DNA of 8,656 bases from Streptosporangiaceae bacterium. GTDB lineage: Bacteria > Actinomycetota > Actinomycetes > Streptosporangiales > Streptosporangiaceae. Under the pieces are notes generated by a model. The model was not told the origin of the DNA. It worked only from the letters and a program-made list of their open reading frames with translations, and did not search any database. Both the position numbers and the translations under genes were made by a program. The stretch lies in the NCBI GenBank assembly GCA_030045295.1, contig JASIGD010000600.1:1-8656 (forward strand), written 5' to 3'. Positions 7,812-8,656 of the stretch are shown in pieces (position 1 is the first letter of the stretch; every line of letters begins with the position of its first letter).

Positions 7812-8656
7812 ATGGGGAGGGACGCGGGCGCCGGCGCACGCGGATGGCATCCGCGCATCGCCACGCCCGCCGTGGCCCTGGCTATCGGCGTCGTGATCGT
7901 GGTCATGCTGGTCTCGACCGCGATGCTGACCTCGGCTGATCACCAGTTTCGGCTCTCCGGCCTGGCCCATGTCGGGCTCTACCTGTCCTTCGGCCTGGTC
8001 GGCGTGGTCGTCGCTTGGCATCAGCCCCGCAACCCCATGGGCTGGGTGCTACTCGGGGTCACGTTCTTCTTCGCCCTGGACGCGGTCGCCAGTGGCTACG
8101 CCTACCTGGACTACCGGCTGCACGACGGGCAGCTGCCGGTGGGCTGGCTGGGCGTCCTGCTGGCTCCGTCCTGGGCTCCCGCCGTCGTGCTGGCCGGGCT
8201 GTCCCTGCTGCTGTTCCCGGACGGCCGCGTGCCGTCGTCGCGGTGGAGACCGATGCTGTGGGCCTACCTGGCCCTGGGCGCGCTCTGGCTGGGCGGGGCC
8301 TTCGTCATCTCGGCCGGCGCCATCATCAGCCATCGCGTGAGCATCGACTCGAGCGGCGGGCTGACTTCCCTGGACTACCCGGCTGGTTCCACGGCCTGGT
8401 GGGGCGCGGTGCAGGCGGTCTTCTTTCCCGCGGTCGCGGTGTGCTGGGTGGCCTGGCTCATCGGGCAGGTGCTGAGCTTCCGGCGCTCGTCCGGTGAGCT
8501 CCGGCTGCAGCTGAAATGGCTGCTGAGCGGGGCGGCGGTGTTCATCGCCGCCGCGATCGCCCTGGTGTGGATCAGCAACCCGGCCGGGCTCTGGAGGGTT
8601 ATCGACGTCCTGGCCGCCATCGGCGTCTTGGCGCTGCCGGTCAGCATCGGGTTCGG
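7812..8656 (+). CDS. Multi-pass membrane protein, probable sensor region of a histidine kinase (3'-truncated)
   Basis: The frame from ATG 7812 stays open to the window end: 281 complete codons. About eight hydrophobic segments are seen, near residues 17-39, 48-70, 74-98, 111-135, 147-171, 194-221, 235-254 and 262-281. Motifs NPMGWVLLG (74-82), LLFPDGRVPSSRWR (133-146) and LRLQLKWLLSG (230-240) match the N-terminal membrane module that actinobacteria use in front of NarL-type (HisKA_3) sensor histidine kinases. The cytoplasmic catalytic part would follow beyond the window, so kinase activity is inferred. The ATG is chosen because a TAGCGT -10 element lies 8 bp upstream and the basic N-terminus leads straight into the first helix. 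The 82-bp gap after the SDR gene and the predicted promoter suggest its own transcription unit. Confidence 0.75.
   Translation, partial: MGRDAGAGARGWHPRIATPAVALAIGVVIVVMLVSTAMLTSADHQFRLSGLAHVGLYLSFGLVGVVVAWHQPRNPMGWVLLGVTFFFALDAVASGYAYLDYRLHDGQLPVGWLGVLLAPSWAPAVVLAGLSLLLFPDGRVPSSRWRPMLWAYLALGALWLGGAFVISAGAIISHRVSIDSSGGLTSLDYPAGSTAWWGAVQAVFFPAVAVCWVAWLIGQVLSFRRSSGELRLQLKWLLSGAAVFIAAAIALVWISNPAGLWRVIDVLAAIGVLALPVSIGF

Noticed and set aside
6542..7906. Minus-strand open frame (454 codons) opposite the phosphotransferase and SDR genes
   Set aside because: It spans two well-supported plus-strand genes and their junction, has no recognisable domain, and reads as low-complexity Arg/Ala/Gly sequence.
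7969..8497. Plus-strand open frames at 7969-8340 and 8015-8497
   Set aside because: They lie in other frames of the membrane-protein gene starting at 7812 and give Arg/Gly/Pro-rich or Ser/Cys-rich translations without the membrane pattern.

Overview
The window is high-GC DNA in which every supported gene lies on the plus strand. The order whiA ... gap-pgk-tpiA-secG, together with an RbpA gene and frequent GTG starts, points firmly to an actinomycete (Actinomycetota), probably a mycelial, sporulating type. I cannot name a genus from sequence alone; Streptosporangiales-like is only a guess.

Layout. (1) 3-518: the C-terminal half of WhiA, a sporulation and cell-division regulator, cut by the window edge. 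(2) 591-1891: a small regulatory cassette of a PadR-family repressor gene and a four-helix membrane protein with an N-terminal HAAS/permease-prefix-like domain. It sits between whiA and gap. Its promoter (-35 TTTACA, 17-bp spacer, -10 TAGACT) has an inverted repeat in the spacer and probably gives a leaderless padR mRNA. A 24-codon micro-ORF links the two genes. (3) 1892-2148: a 257-bp intergenic region with a weak terminator-like hairpin, a perfect 16-bp palindrome whose core GGTCTAGACC equals the core of the Streptomyces DasR operator (dre), and two tandem GC-rich stem-loops before gap. (4) 2149-5188: lower glycolysis, gap (GAPDH), pgk and tpiA, tightly packed through TAATG and GTGA overlaps and so translationally coupled. 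(5) 5218-5850: secG (translocon subunit) and rbpA (RNA polymerase-binding protein). (6) 5907-7729: an APH-fold phosphotransferase and a FabG-like short-chain dehydrogenase, both of unknown substrate. (7) 7812-8656: the N-terminal multi-pass membrane region of a protein cut by the window end, resembling the sensor part of actinobacterial histidine kinases.

Together: the core is a housekeeping locus for triose-phosphate metabolism, protein export and transcription. The least ordinary parts are the PadR/membrane-protein cassette placed between whiA and gap, and the DasR-like palindrome ahead of the glycolytic operon, which would tie triose metabolism to aminosugar signalling if functional. I see no mobile element, CRISPR array, tRNA or rRNA, and no convincing new multi-gene system.
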